Part shown: positions 21,054 through 33,136 of the stretch, one piece after another | Position numbering within the stretch: position 1 is the stretch's first letter | Layout: every line of letters starts with the position of its first letter | NCBI RefSeq assembly: GCF_000835495.1 | Contig: NW_015622547.1 | Location: forward strand, 4,046,828 to 4,110,827 | Direction of reading: 5' to 3' | DNA: 64,000 bases | Source of the DNA: Cladophialophora immunda | Taxonomy: Eukaryota > Ascomycota > Eurotiomycetes > Chaetothyriales > Herpotrichiellaceae | Made by a program: the position numbers and the translations under genes | Notes under the pieces: generated by a model | The model's database searches: none | The model's input: the letters and a program-made list of their open reading frames with translations, nothing else | Told to the model about the DNA's origin: nothing

Positions 21054-22936
21054 TTATCCTAGCCAAGCCGTGTCTGTTTGGGGACAGGACCGCGGGTGTG
21101 GATTCAACGTCCACGATGTCACTTCTCTGTATCGAGCCAAGATGCTGTTATCTAACGGTTGGGGATGTGCCAGCGACCAGCGACGACCAGGATGGAGAAA
21201 CACGCCGGCGGCCATGATGTTCGCACTGGGCTCGTAGAGTTCGGGGTGCCTTGCAAAGAAAGCGGGTCCTAGCTTGTATTGATGGGGTCCATTGTCCATT
21301 CCCAACAGCTTGAAAGCCTGGAAGGCGAGCCCCTTTGATTCGAACAGAGCCCTTGTGCTGGAGGCAGGAAGTGAGCTTTCGAGTGTTGTTGGCTCGTTGG
21401 TCTCGTCACGAGACTCATTCCAAGCCTTGTTAGCGGACGCACCGTCGTGTATCGAACACTCCCACTCCGAGCAACTCGCAAGAGCCGGTAAAGCGGCACA
21501 TATAGTTTCAGGGGAGATCGCCTGCACTAAGTCCCAGACAGAGACATAACCCGGCGTTGGTGGAAAGCCTGCCACCAACTTAGACAAGTCTATCTCCATA
21601 ACGTAACTAGACGCTATCTCGAAAATGAGATCATCCAATCTTGGATTCGCGGAATGGTAAGTTATGAGTGCATCACGGATTGATGGCCACGGCATCCAGT
21701 CGATTACCGCAGGGTAGTTGACCGAAAGTTGCAACTGTGTTGGCCGGTAATAGGGTGGTATCTTAGAAAGGGTGTCTGGGTTAGGATTGACCCGCCATTC
21801 CATGAGGCCAGTCAGATCAGGCTGCACTCTTAAATAGGCGTGCCAGGCTGTCATGGTTTGCCACGACATGGTTACGAAAGTCGAAAATATCAGCGATACT
21901 GCGGCTGTTAGATGACTACTTGAGGCATGGGTCAGCTCTGGCGTCTGTTGCCTGGAGATGAGATTATAATCTCATCACTCACCCATCAAGATGCGAGGGA
22001 GCCCCTCGATTGGTTGGCAGGCGAAAATTTGACATGTTCAATTTGAGGAAAAACTCCATTGAATTGATATGGTTTGACAGCATTGAACTAGTGGCGTGCA
22101 GCTGGCCTTGCGGGGAAGTGAACAGGATAGGGCCGCTTTGAGACGTGCCAGCATAAGACGTCGGGGAGAATTGCGCTATGGTGAAGGATAGAGGAAGCTG
22201 AGAGAGAGGGTCGTTCAAGGGATTCTGCTTCGGAATCGTAGCCTTCCCACTGGGAAGCACGAGTGAAGTTTGAAGTTGATCTCTTGTATTCGACGGTCCA
22301 CTCGCCTGTTGATTAGCGGAAATATCTGAGTCTTGCCGAGACTCGAGGAAACTTCCATTGAAGTATACCGAGTTGTTAAGCCAATCTGTATCGATCTCAT
22401 GGGTCTGGGCGAAGCCGTGGTCTAGGTCGAACAGGTTCTGGCATGCAAAGTTTTCCGCAGTCGTTGGGCATTGCACTGCGCTCATGGCGGCAGGCTCATG
22501 ATAGTGGAACATGCGATCTTGTGGCGTTGGTGAAGATGCATTGTTTGAGGTTGAGATGTCCTCCAGGGAAGAAGAAGTATCCTCATTAATCTGTGATGCA
22601 AATTGGTCAGTCGCGGACAAAGGGAGAATTTTTATGCCGTCGCTGGCCCATCTTCCACGTTTTGCTGTCCCTGTGGCTTACCATCAAATCAAGGTATTTG
22701 GCCGTAGAGTCGATAAGAGCCTGGAGAGAGACCTGTAGGCTTTCCATCTTCTTGTGATTGTCAAACAGCCGCTCCCGCAGAAGTTTGTTGCACTCCTCCA
22801 GTTTTGAAACACGCTCGCTTTCCGAGCCCGGGCGACTTTCGAGTCTCTGCTCCAATTCTTTGATCCGCATTGCCTGTCGCGCTCGAAATGCTTTCTGCGA
22901 CAGGCGATTTCGGACTCTTTTGTCTTCTCGATTCAT
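21054..22936 (-). CDS. bZIP transcription factor with DUF3425 domain
   Basis: A nuclear regulator of 575 residues from exons 22682-22936, 21983-22590 and 21054-21918. The basic region is at the very N-terminus (NREDKRVRNRLSQKAFRARQ), with the N-x7-R signature as NRLSQKAFR, followed by a leucine-zipper coiled coil to about residue 80. The middle is a disordered Ser/Thr/Gln region. The C-terminal third (PDLTGLMEWRVNP, then YPAVIDWMPWPSIRDAL) matches the DUF3425 domain common in Eurotiales bZIP proteins that regulate secondary-metabolite or stress genes. The second intron ends in a less common AAG acceptor but restores the frame. A (GAT)n microsatellite begins 15 bases upstream of the ATG. It may regulate the neighbouring SDR/MFS pair; this is inferred from position only. 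Confidence 0.88.
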
Positions 22937-22950
22937 TTTGGTATTTGGAC

Positions 22951-22993
<43 letters not shown>
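22951..22993. repeat. (GAT)14 microsatellite
   Basis: An uninterrupted 43-base trinucleotide run, read as (ATC)n in the sense of the bZIP gene. It starts 15 bases upstream of the bZIP ATG, probably in the transcribed leader. Confidence 0.95.
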
Positions 22994-24274
22994 CAGCTCT
23001 CTAAATCGAATAGCAAGCCCTGCGAAAAGCGGCCAACACTCATATAGGTAGTTTTTCTGTCATTTATTCGCAGACCAGCTGGACTGCGTATAGTAGAGAT
23101 AAGCAGCGTGTGCAAGCACAAGAAATTAGTAGCCTGGAGAATGAGGGGAAAACCCCACAAAGTCATCTTAAGCGGGGATTGTACAGCAAAAATACGATTC
23201 GGAGCAGATCCGCATAGGGGCCTTCAGATGAAGTTGGCCACGATTGGGTGAGCCTTTGCTGTCTCTGGGTCAGGGTAGGCCGGGAGAATATTGGTGCGCC
23301 GACCCTCTAGATTAAGCGGAGATGATGACGGGTGCCATGGTCGCCGCTGAGGCCTGCAAGTATTTCACACCGTTTGTGGCAAAAGCTGCAACGGTAGTTC
23401 ATCAGATGTACCGACAAGATGCCATGGCGACATTCAAGCTCGAGTTGATTATGGGAAATGACACTCGACATCTACGACGGCCAACTTGCGAATGGTTCAC
23501 GGAAGCGACACATATCAACGTCAGCTTTGAAGGATTGAGGAGGCCACAGCGGTTTCCGCTTCCGAAATCTTAAACTCGCCGCTTCCGGAATCTGGAGCTC
23601 TTCGCTTCCGATATCCTGCGGATCCTTTGATTGATAATATGATTCAAAATGGCCAAAGATCAGCCACGCCGAAGCCATAAGTCGTAGTTACGACCGCGGT
23701 CACGGTGGTGTGCTGAGACTTGGCGCTGTCTCTTTCGTTACAGTCCGGGGGCAAGAACGAGGAACGGACGTCACAATTCAAATAGCATGGAGGTCAGTAG
23801 GTGGGTAAAGCTAAGTGGCGAGGCTGAATATTGGAACACAGTCCCATAAAACTGGCGGCTGTGAGATCGTTTGGGAAAGGCTAGACGAACCCCAGGGGTT
23901 GATATTATACGGAATATAGTGCACAGTATGGTACGCACAGACATTCTCGAGTTAGTCAACTATCTCTGACTGTCCATGACCTTGAGTATGTCAAGTGTCA
24001 TTCTCCGACTAATTCTCTTCTCGAAAAGGTACAGATATGTACTTGAAGGGTTAATTACTAAGGCTTTTCTGACCGTTCTCTTCCTGGCTAGCTACTGGTC
24101 TCGCAATAGTGTGACATTTCATACGATCAGCTTAGGCTACATCTGACCGCAGCGGCGGCCTACTGGTCGAAATAGGCGGCTTTGGTCTCCTCTGGAGGTT
24201 TATACTTTATGTCCGGTTTCTAGCTCACGTTAACCTTGATTATGCGGGCGGGAGGACTGGGGGGTACGGAACCA

Positions 24275-24294
24275 CCCCCCCCCCCCCCCGGGGG
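24275..24294. repeat. Homopolymer run C15 followed by G5
   Basis: Fifteen C then five G in the 5' flank of the monooxygenase gene. The exact length is prone to assembly error. Confidence 0.8.
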
Positions 24295-24455
24295 AGCCTT
24301 GTCGCGGTAGCTTAACCAGAATTGGCATACTAGAACAGAAAGGGTATTCAAAGATATTGAACGATTCATGCTGTGAACATATGGTATATATAATGTGTTA
24401 TCTCAGCCCTCGGGCAGAGTGTCAAGGACTGCACTCAACGAGCCACTAAGTGTCT

Positions 24456-26272
24456 ATGCACAAGTCACCACGTGCCACTATGAAACAATCACATCTCGAA
24501 GCCCTGGTGGTAGGCGCTGGCTTCGGGGGCATCTACCAACTTTACAGACTTGTCAGGCTTGGGCTCAGCACGAAGCTCATTGACATGGCAGAGGACGTAG
24601 GGGGTACGTGGTGGTGGAATCAGTATCCTGGAGCCATGTCAGACTCTTATTCAATGGGTATGTTTGGGCCAACCCGTAACCATAATCTTTTCCAAGGGCG
24701 CACAAAACTGATACAACGTCAATCTCAGTCTATCGATATAGCTGGGACAAGGAGGACCTGACGACATACCCCTGGAAGAATCACTATGTCCATCAGCCAG
24801 AAGTGCTGAAATATCTGCAGCATGTGGTCGAGCGCCACGATCTACGCAAGCACATGCAGTTCAACACCGAGCTTAAACGCGCCCAGTACTACGAGGACGG
24901 CAATCATTGGGTAGTCCAGACCTCGACTGGAGATATCTACACTGTTCGCTACTTAGTCACAGCTTTAGGTATCCTATCCAGAATCAATTATCCAGACATT
25001 CCCGGCTTAGAATCGTTCAAGGGAGAAATGTATCATACTGGGTAAGCCTCATATCTCCCTTTATGACCCACCTTGTCAACTGAAAGTCTGATTTCTATCT
25101 TCTCTCCTAGAAAATGGCCACAGACTCATGACTTCACGGATAAACGCGTCGGCGTGATAGGAAACGGATCGACTGGCGTCCAAGTGATTACCGCTCTTGG
25201 TCCAGAGGTGAAGTCCCTCACCTCTTTCCAAAGACGGCCGCAATATAGTGTCCCCAGCGGCAATGGGCCCTTGACCAAAGAAGAACGAGCCGATATCAAC
25301 ACTCGGTACGACGAGATCTGGGAATGTGTGCGCAATAGTGCTATGGGTGTTGGCCTTCCAGAAAGCACGCGCTTGACTATGAGTGTGTCTCCAGAGGAGA
25401 GAGAACGAATCTTCGAAGACGCGTGGCAAAAGGGCAACGGCTTCCGCTTCATGTTTGGAACATTTAGCGACATTATTATCTCTGAGGAGGCGAACGAGGA
25501 AGCCTGCAAATTCCTCCGCAAGAAGATCAAAGAGACTGTCAAAGACCCAGAGAAAGCGAGGAAGCTAACTCCGACCGAAATTTTTGCCCGTCGCCCGATC
25601 TGCGACAGTGGATACTTTGAACAGTTCAACAGGCCGAACGTTGATATCGTTCTCTTGTCAGAGAATCCAGTAAAGGCCATCACTGATAAAGGCATCCTCA
25701 TGCAGGATGGCACACACCACGATCTGGATGTCCTCATCTTCGCCACTGGCTTCGACGCCGTGGACGGAAACTGGACCCGGACCACTATCAAGGGACGTGG
25801 TGGTAAAAGTCTAAAGGAACACTGGGATAAGAACGGGAGTCCAACGTCACTTCTAGGGATCTTTGTACCCGACTTTCCCAATATGTTTATGCTCTTCGGT
25901 CCCAGCAGTCCCTTTGGCAACGGCCCTCCCGTCCTCGAAGCTCAGATCGAATTCGTTATCGACGTTATACAGCAGGCCGAGAAGAGTAACAAAGAGCACG
26001 CTAGCAACTCAGCAAACGGCGCTGTCGCTGCAATCACCTCGCGCGGGCCCGTGATCGAGGTATTGCCGTCAGCGGTGGACGCATGGGTCCGGAAGTGTGA
26101 CTCGGCAGCCAACGCCACCCTCTTCCCTAAGCTCGATAACTGGATATTGGGTAAGAATGTGCCTGGCAAGACACCTTCAGTCTTGGTTTGGTTAGGAGGG
26201 ATCGGGCCGTTCAGGAAGTATTTGCAAGAGATTGCGGCGAATGGGTATCAAATATTCAAACCCTTTTCGTAG
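24456..26272 (+). CDS. Baeyer-Villiger-type flavin monooxygenase
   Basis: An FAD- and NADPH-dependent monooxygenase of the cyclohexanone-monooxygenase class, which inserts oxygen next to a ketone to form esters or lactones. Exons 24456-24657, 24729-25041 and 25111-26272 give 558 residues. The FAD motif GAGFGG is at residues 20-25. The Baeyer-Villiger fingerprint FxGxxxHxxxW is complete as FKGEMYHTGKW at 164-174, split by intron 2. The NADPH motif GNGSTG follows, and the second conserved segment is IFATGFDAVDGN. All are intact, so activity is likely. The ATG at 24480 is an alternative start nearer the FAD motif. It is convergent with the DUF1338 gene. The substrate is unknown, and it may serve catabolism or secondary metabolism. 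Confidence 0.92.
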
Positions 26273-26799
26273 GACGATGGATTCCAAAAGAAGTTATCAT
26301 TCGCACATAGATAATGATATTATGCTTGATAACACCATACTCACAGAATCAATAGAATCCACAAAGAGCTTCGCAATAATTGGACTAGCAAATATATTTT
26401 TGAGTTCTCGACCTCTATATGGTTAAGGATAAAAGTCGCTGGAGCTAGCTCGGGCCATTCCCGCCAACCATGCAATACTACCGAGAGAGGCCATCCACAC
26501 AAGAGGACGCATCCCGCTCATACAATTTGTTCGATATGTATATACAGATGACCATCGGTGAGCTGGATGTCACAATGAGGCAGCGACTTTTGAATAAGTT
26601 AGATGCTGTTAATATATAGACCAACCATGGGATAGACAGTCGACCCACTCAATAGATTAGCGGCAAGAACTTATTCTATTCCACGCCCATACCTGGAACT
26701 GATCAGACAGGTTCGGTCAGCTTTTGGGCAAGGTCTAGATCATTTCAACCAGCCTGCAGAAGAAGGCTCCAATGAAAAAAGCGGATAACCTTGGGCGTT
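26273..26799. other. Convergent intergenic region
   Basis: 3' flanks of the monooxygenase and the DUF1338 gene. No further gene is seen. Confidence 0.5.
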
Positions 26800-28314
26800 C
26801 TATACACCATGATTGCACGAATCGGTTTCCATCAGCTCGGCCACCGTCAAGCCCAAGTCAATAGCGAGCGTCTCCAAACTCCGCTGTTGCACCCGGAAGT
26901 ACAGTGCATAGTGGTCCAATACTTGGCTTCCCAGCGAATCTTCGAATCCTTTCAGGTCTGGAGAAGACTGCTTGAAATCTGATGAGTTATCCCCTTCATT
27001 CTTCGCCCGGAGGTTTGATTGAAAAATACCGGCAGCAGAGAAGGGGAGGAAGTCTTCGTATATCACAGGAAGAACCTCCACGACCTTATCCGTGATCAAC
27101 TGCTGCAACAACGGTGGCCTTTTTTGCCTGTTAGATTGATGACGGACTGGGTCACCGTTACTCTGTCGCTGGAACTCGCAGTAAATCAAGTTCTGCTCCC
27201 TAAGTTCTGCCCACGTATCAGGATAAGCCTCGAATATCTCTGCAGTTATCTCATCAGCTTTTTGGGGATCTGCGCCAGCAGTCTTTTCCATGCTTTCACG
27301 CAAAAGCCTGTCATAGAGCGCCTGACCTTTCCGAGTCACAGCAGCACCCCTCTGCTCGATCTCACCGAAGCGAGCTGCGTGGCTGCCCTCGATCAAGATT
27401 GGATCCCCGTTGCAAGCTATCTGTGCATCTGGGTCTGCCTGCCTGAACTTGACAGGCTCTTCCAGAGCAAGAAAACTCGTCTGCCGCAACAGAATGGGAC
27501 ATTTTCGCAAAGGTGGGCCTTCAATGCGTGCCTTGGTCCTTATGCCAGCCGTCTTCATTGCCAACTGAACGGCGGAGATGTCGAGTGTTCGGGGCGTGAG
27601 GTGATTAATATGAGCGCTCTGGAAGGAGGCAATGTCCGCCAAGATAGGATGTTGAGATTTCAACAATTGATATTCATCCAACGTGGCTGCTGCGACCGAC
27701 TGCCAGCTGAACGGCTCCAACCCTTCTGACAGAAAGACAATTGCTTGGTCCTCTGTGACTCTGCCTCCTTGGGCGTCAGCAGTGTCTAGGAGTTCGAGAA
27801 GCCTATCGGGAAAGATATTTCTCTTGTTGAGCAGGGAAAGCGAGAGCAGACGTGTCTTCTCTGATTCCAGCAGCTCGGGCCGTAACAGAGTGGTGAAGAC
27901 GCGGAAGGCATTGCGGTCAAGGCTTGAGACTTCTGTGGGTCGAAAGCATGTGGCATGCATAGGCAAGCCACATACCGATAAATCATAATATCCGACGGGG
28001 TGCATCCCCAAAATATTGAACATCCTCCGTACCGTCCGAAGCTCGAACGGGGTACCGAGACGGATGGCACCGTGTCGCTCAAGTAACAATCTGTCAGGGT
28101 CTGTCCTGAAGGCTGCCGAATCAACATCTCCCTCACTGAGAGAGCCGCTCTGAAGCACGTGGGTATTGATACGTCGCACGATCTCAATCAGATCGCCGTA
28201 CAGAGGGACTTCTTTTCGGTACATCGACGACATCGCCTGAACAAATCTCGTTCTTAAAGTGTCAACATCGATGAAGGCGGTAGGGCCGCTAGCTTCAGCT
28301 CCGGTTGATCCCAT
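26800..28314 (-). CDS. DUF1338 protein, 2-oxoadipate dioxygenase/decarboxylase-like
   Basis: A 504-residue single-exon member of the DUF1338 family (VOC superfamily). Its characterised bacterial member, HglS, is an Fe(II) dioxygenase that turns 2-oxoadipate into D-2-hydroxyglutarate in lysine breakdown. Visible family features are FIDVDTLRTRFVQAMSSMYRKEVP near the start, the strand YDLSVCGLPMHATCFRP with a candidate metal-binding His, AHINHLTPRTLDI, and GEIEQRGAAVTRKGQALYD with a candidate metal-binding Glu. The ATG at 28314 matches the usual N-terminus; the frame extends upstream only through a TTG. No frameshift is seen. Its role in lysine or 2-oxo acid catabolism here is inferred from the family. 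Confidence 0.82.
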   Translation of the reverse strand: MGSTGAEASGPTAFIDVDTLRTRFVQAMSSMYRKEVPLYGDLIEIVRRINTHVLQSGSLSEGDVDSAAFRTDPDRLLLERHGAIRLGTPFELRTVRRMFNILGMHPVGYYDLSVCGLPMHATCFRPTEVSSLDRNAFRVFTTLLRPELLESEKTRLLSLSLLNKRNIFPDRLLELLDTADAQGGRVTEDQAIVFLSEGLEPFSWQSVAAATLDEYQLLKSQHPILADIASFQSAHINHLTPRTLDISAVQLAMKTAGIRTKARIEGPPLRKCPILLRQTSFLALEEPVKFRQADPDAQIACNGDPILIEGSHAARFGEIEQRGAAVTRKGQALYDRLLRESMEKTAGADPQKADEITAEIFEAYPDTWAELREQNLIYCEFQRQSNGDPVRHQSNRQKRPPLLQQLITDKVVEVLPVIYEDFLPFSAAGIFQSNLRAKNEGDNSSDFKQSSPDLKGFEDSLGSQVLDHYALYFRVQQRSLETLAIDLGLTVAELMETDSCNHGV

Positions 28315-31174
28315 ATCGAGGCTAGGGCTTTGGGTGTACAAAATCGCGAGTGCCGTAGGGTCGAAACTAAGAGTCAAATAAAGATCGAGGTGTGTGGTCT
28401 CGCGGGTGATGACTTGGAGGGTCTGGAGTGTCCCAGTCTTGGTAATGAACCTGAGCCCGGTTTTATATATCCGCTCACAATTTAAGGTGCTTAGAGTCCG
28501 AATGTCATAGTCTAGAAGTGGATTTCAATGGCCAGAACCCTCAAAATTCAATTTTAATATTATGGTTTCTGAGAATGTGTTCCGTTTCGTAATCCCCAAT
28601 GCTAAAGTGATTATAGTCTCCATAACCCCAATGTGTTATCGTACCTTCGGCGATGTTGTATTATGCCAGTGGCAATATTGCTGTCTTTCAATAAGTCGAC
28701 TTAACAATTTTGTGTCAGAGCAGGCGAGCAACTTTAGATACCTCGTCTTCGGTTTGCCAGGTGTATCCCTCGGCCAAGATGAAGGTTGAAAGCGTTCCAT
28801 TGTCATTATCCTGTTCGTTTGTCACGGTTGGTTGTCAGCGTTGACCGAGTTAGCCAGAAATGGACGACAAGCCTGAAGGGCGCGGAGGAGCCGTCGCGGC
28901 CGTAATAGCTAAACACCCAATCAGAAATTGGTGATCCAACATCTTCGCCGACTACCCAAATGGACACCTAGGGATCGCTTAAGGGGTGAGTTTGGGGCAC
29001 TTTTGGTCCGTTAAGTCGCTGGAAAAGTCGTGTGACCGTCGCCTGGGGTTGCCCTTCCCTCGCTCCCTCTTCCCATTCCCCTCCCCTGCTCTGTGCAGCC
29101 ATTGTCTCCAGTTTTGGCATGCATCAACTAGATGCCTGGATTACTCTAACGGAAAGTCACAGCGTGATTACTGGGTGTGAACTTATTCCTGGGAAGAGAA
29201 GGCGGGATGCTTACAACTGTGAGCGTAGAATGCAGGTACCTCGGTTGCCGTGCAATGAAAGTCAAGTGCTCGGGGGTATAGCCATGTCAGAACTACAAGA
29301 AGCCGATACAAGAACCGTTTTCACATATCCAAAGTGATTGAAAGGTCGGTGAGTTCGGCCGAAGCCAACCTTGACTACCGCAAGAAGGACTAAAGCTCTT
29401 TGGCTTCATTGGTGGTTTGTGCGATTAGATCAAGAGGCACAAGATAGCCTATCATCCAACATTCTCCGTCTCCAACACCTCGCCGGTAACTACTGAGCAT
29501 GAAAACCGCGAGATGAATTCCTCCTTGGATAACACTCCTTGGTTTGACGACAACAAACTGATTTCTCAGTCTCCCATCCTTATTGGTGAAGCGGCAGACG
29601 AGCATTCACGACTCAGTTTCGTCAAATCATCGGATCCGCAAACACCCGTGCCATCATATTTTGCGCCTAAGCTATACCACCAACGAAACATTAGCTGGCC
29701 CTGGTGGAGTCTTTCTCGAGCGAGTTTCCTCGCCGAGGCATCGTTGAAATCCACCAATCGCCGCTACTACATTGTCGGCCAGGATACGGTGATGGGGACT
29801 CTGGACCATGACGTTGTCGACCCTGAATCTGGACCACGGTCCTCCGAGTTCTAAGTATTGGGCACCGTTTGCCATTGGAGGACTCTACGTGAGAAATTCG
29901 GGGGTTCAAGCCTGTCCGAGCATGGCAAGCTGCGCCAAAGCGTCTAAAATCCTCGGTCACATGGGGAACGCCCTGAGACAAATCACGCTGAGATTCTACT
30001 ACTTCTCATAGTTAACTCCAGCGACGGGGAGCCTTCTGTCACCTGTTAACATTCGTAACTCAGTATTTCTGTTCATTGGAGGTCAATCGCCACCATAGTG
30101 CCTATATGTTTGCCAGAATGGCGATGCGCTCGGTGATCGTGACAGGTCTGCGTCTGAGTAGAACAGGTACTCATCTCTCAGAACCAGCCACAGGTGAACA
30201 CAAGTAGAAGCTGTTCTAGACTGCGTACAGCCTTGACCGGATGTGGGCAGCGTTGTTGAGCCATCCGGCCGCCGTACAAGACGACGAGATCGAGGTCGAC
30301 CCACATTCGCATGATGGGTCGAGTGACTCGCTAGTGCGTCACGCATTGACAAATAACATTTTTGCTAGCAACGACCAGGAGGCAAGCGTTGCCTTAGCAC
30401 ATCATGAAATCGCGTGATTCGGTCAGTGTATTGTTTGCATCGAGATGATCAGTATCTGAGCCTCTTGACTCGAGTCTACTAAGTCCTGAAAGATCTCCCA
30501 GAGTGGCGGGCACAGTTACCACCATATCTGTAACTCCAGACGATATCCAAGAGAATAGCCCCCAGAACAAATTTAGTCTTGACATACTTATCCTTTCTTT
30601 AGGCTAGTGTCTCTCTATACATCTTCACCCCTTTAAGGCTAAGCCACCCCCGAAGAATTCTTTATTATATTATTGGCCGCTTTACAACACGTGAGGTGTC
30701 AACGAGCAAAACCGAGGTTGTTTACTTAATAATATAGTAGTAGGATAGATATAGCTAAGACGGAAAACCAAAATGGTAGTATATAGATCTTTACGTAAAG
30801 CGTATTACCAGAGGAATTCGACTACTGGGCGAACCAAGTTGACTACGAAGGAAACTATAGAAGTTCAAGGGCTTATGTGGGAGACTCGTTACATGTTCAA
30901 CATATAACGGCGTTGTTTTTTCCTTCTGGGGCTGGCCCTTGGCTGCCAATGAAGTTTTGTTCGTAACACTCTCCTTCTTTTATAGGTGTACTCATGGTTG
31001 CCTATGGGGTCGTGTTCGTAACACATATGTCGATGGCGATATCTCCAGGGGGAGAGGAGATATCGGGATGAGGTGATTGAGAGGGCTTGAGGGGTCAGAC
31101 AGACCTCTAGGAAGGAAAGAGAGACCATTAGAAGGAAAGGTTCTCTATCCCTAAAGCGAAAGTTCTGAGTATCC
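28315..31174. other. Long gene-poor stretch
   Basis: About 2.9 kb with no supportable gene. Frames at 29390-29605 and 29672-29981 on the minus strand and 29513-29854 on the plus strand are mutually overlapping and show no family. 30600-30800 is AT-rich with TA-rich words like the RIP-altered area, and may be an old transposon scrap. Two copies of GTTCGTAACA (30959-30968, 31014-31023) match the inverted terminus of the outer LTR element. Confidence 0.4.
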
Positions 31175-33136
31175 TCAATCACCTTTGACAGACTTCTGGC
31201 CATATTCCTTGCTCGATTTGTCCAGCTCGACACCAACAACGGCCGCCTGCTCCTCATGACTTCGGTGATGGAGGATTTCATGGTGAATAGTGTTCTGGAG
31301 CTGAACATTGACTTTAGGACCCGTATACACATCGCGTTGCCACAAATACCAAGCAATGAGAACATATGCTGTGATGCCAACGATCACGACACTGTTCAAC
31401 TCATCAGAAACACGGTAGTTCATGTTTCGGGGAATCAAGAGTCTACGGGTATGGCTTCACTTACCTCGCCCAGTTCATGTTCGTGACTGTTTTTGGACTT
31501 GTGATAGGTATGCAAGCCATTACGTCCAAGAAAATACGCCATGCACACGCTACTGCGTTGACGACCGCTCCCCATTTCCCCAAATTGAGATGCCTTTCGG
31601 GGAGGACTCCTCGACCCCGCCATACGAATATTTCTTGAGGAATTACATAGGAAGTCATCATGAAGACAATATTGGCACCAACCATGGATGCAAAGGTGGT
31701 AGACGATCCGAGGAAAATCAGGCCATACATCTGGAAGGGACACAGAATTCGTCAGCGTTGAAACATAGTCAGTCATTCCAGACCTTGGTTGAACCTACCA
31801 TTGGTACCAACCCCGAGAGAACCGCCACATTCAGAGGCATCTGGAAACGAGGAGACACTTGAGACCACCAAAGAGAACCTGGGAATGTGTTATCTCTCGA
31901 AGCTGCCCAGATCTGACGACTCGATCCAGCAACATTGGCAGTGGCACAGCCAAGCATGCAGAATGCGAAAGCTGCCAAGAGCACTATCGTTGCAGCTTTA
32001 CTGCCTGTTGCTTGATAGAATATCTCTATCAATGGGAGGCCACTCGGCGGAGCAATAACTCGTTCGACATCCACAATGACGAACAAACAAGCAAGAGCAA
32101 ATGGCCATGCTACGTAGTATACTGTAAGCACTCTATGGCTCGCGGCATGAGACAAGCTGGGAAAACTTACTCGTAATCAACCCGATTATCACCGGCATAA
32201 CTATAGCCTTGGGGACATTGACCATGGGGTTTGGAATCTCCCCTGACAGGTGTGCACCAGCATCAGTACCCATGAACCCATGTGCATTATTCAAGAGACA
32301 CAGCAGGAACAGGAGCCCCTTGGTATCCCATCCTGAAGCATCGGTGATATCTCCAAATACCCAGGAAGCCTTTTGGAAATTGGGGGCTGCGCAGACCAAG
32401 ATGGTGATAATAGTTGCGGTAAGAGACGTGAGCGAAAAGTACACTGCACTCATGCCACAGTCAAAATCCTCACCGAGACGCCCGGGTATCCAAAGCGAAC
32501 AGCAAACTCACGTATAAATTTGGAGAACAACGGGACAAACCGGCTTCCGAAGACATTGATCGCCACGGCGAGCCAGAGTATCACAGCGTAAAGGAGCCAC
32601 TGATGCCATGGGTGAATGACATAGTCTGGAATGGATATCTTCACCATTGCCAATATCATCGCCGCAATGAAATTGGCTACACTGGCGTTCCCAAGCCACC
32701 AGCCAGCCGTGCTGACGCAAGCAGGGCTAAAGCGAAAGGTGTGAGCAGTGAACAGCTATCGATACATCATGTGCGAAGGGGAACCTTACATATAAGACGC
32801 AAAACGAGCCCATGCTGGTGTCGCAACTCGAAAAGACCAGTAGTACTGCGCTCCCGAGTTGGGATAAGCAGACGCCAGCTCTGCCATGCCCAGCGACACG
32901 ATCCAGCCCATAGCGGCTGCAATGAGGAGCGTCCACAGGACCCCGGCAGACCCAAATTCCCCGAGACCCGTACCAATAGCGCTTCCGAAACCATTCCAGC
33001 TCGCAGTGAGGGCGAAGGAAAGTGATAGAAGTGACAACAAAGAGAATTTTCGCGGCATCGCACATTGATACCCCTGAGCCTCGAGCTCGCGGTCATCAGC
33101 ATTGTTATACACGCTCGCTTTACTTTCAACGTCCAT
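31175..33136 (-). CDS. APC-superfamily amino-acid/GABA/choline-type permease
   Basis: A multi-pass plasma-membrane transporter of the fungal amino-acid/choline permease type. Six exons (32790-33136, 32512-32726, 32171-32443, 31799-32121, 31465-31730, 31175-31391) give 546 residues in one frame. A cytoplasmic N-terminus leads into SFALTASWNGFGSAIGTGL, the usual first-helix region, and then GMAELASAYPNSGAQYYW, the conserved segment after helix 2. NNAHGFMGTDAGAHLSGEIPN is the family's conserved helix 6-loop motif, and SSRQIWAASRD is the cytoplasmic loop after helix 8. The tail ends hydrophilic. The substrate cannot be fixed; GABA, choline and polyamine carriers share this layout. Confidence 0.9.

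Larger units (their letters stand above)
22937..24455. other. Intergenic with simple repeats
   Basis: Contains the GAT microsatellite at the bZIP 5' end, three short CGCTTCCG-type repeats (23557-23616) and a C15-G5 run (24275-24294). No gene is supported. Confidence 0.5.

Noticed and set aside
22951..22993. CRISPR-like or coding repeat
   Set aside because: A simple trinucleotide microsatellite without spacers; not in the coding frame.
24275..24294. C15-G5 run as a structural regulatory element
   Set aside because: Plain homopolymer of uncertain true length; no pattern of spaced G-runs that would support a quadruplex.
27019..27988. Plus-strand frames opposite the DUF1338 gene
   Set aside because: Antisense to conserved family motifs and without start context or domain.
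29390..29981. A possible gene from overlapping frames on both strands
   Set aside because: No splice model joins them and no conserved family is recognisable.
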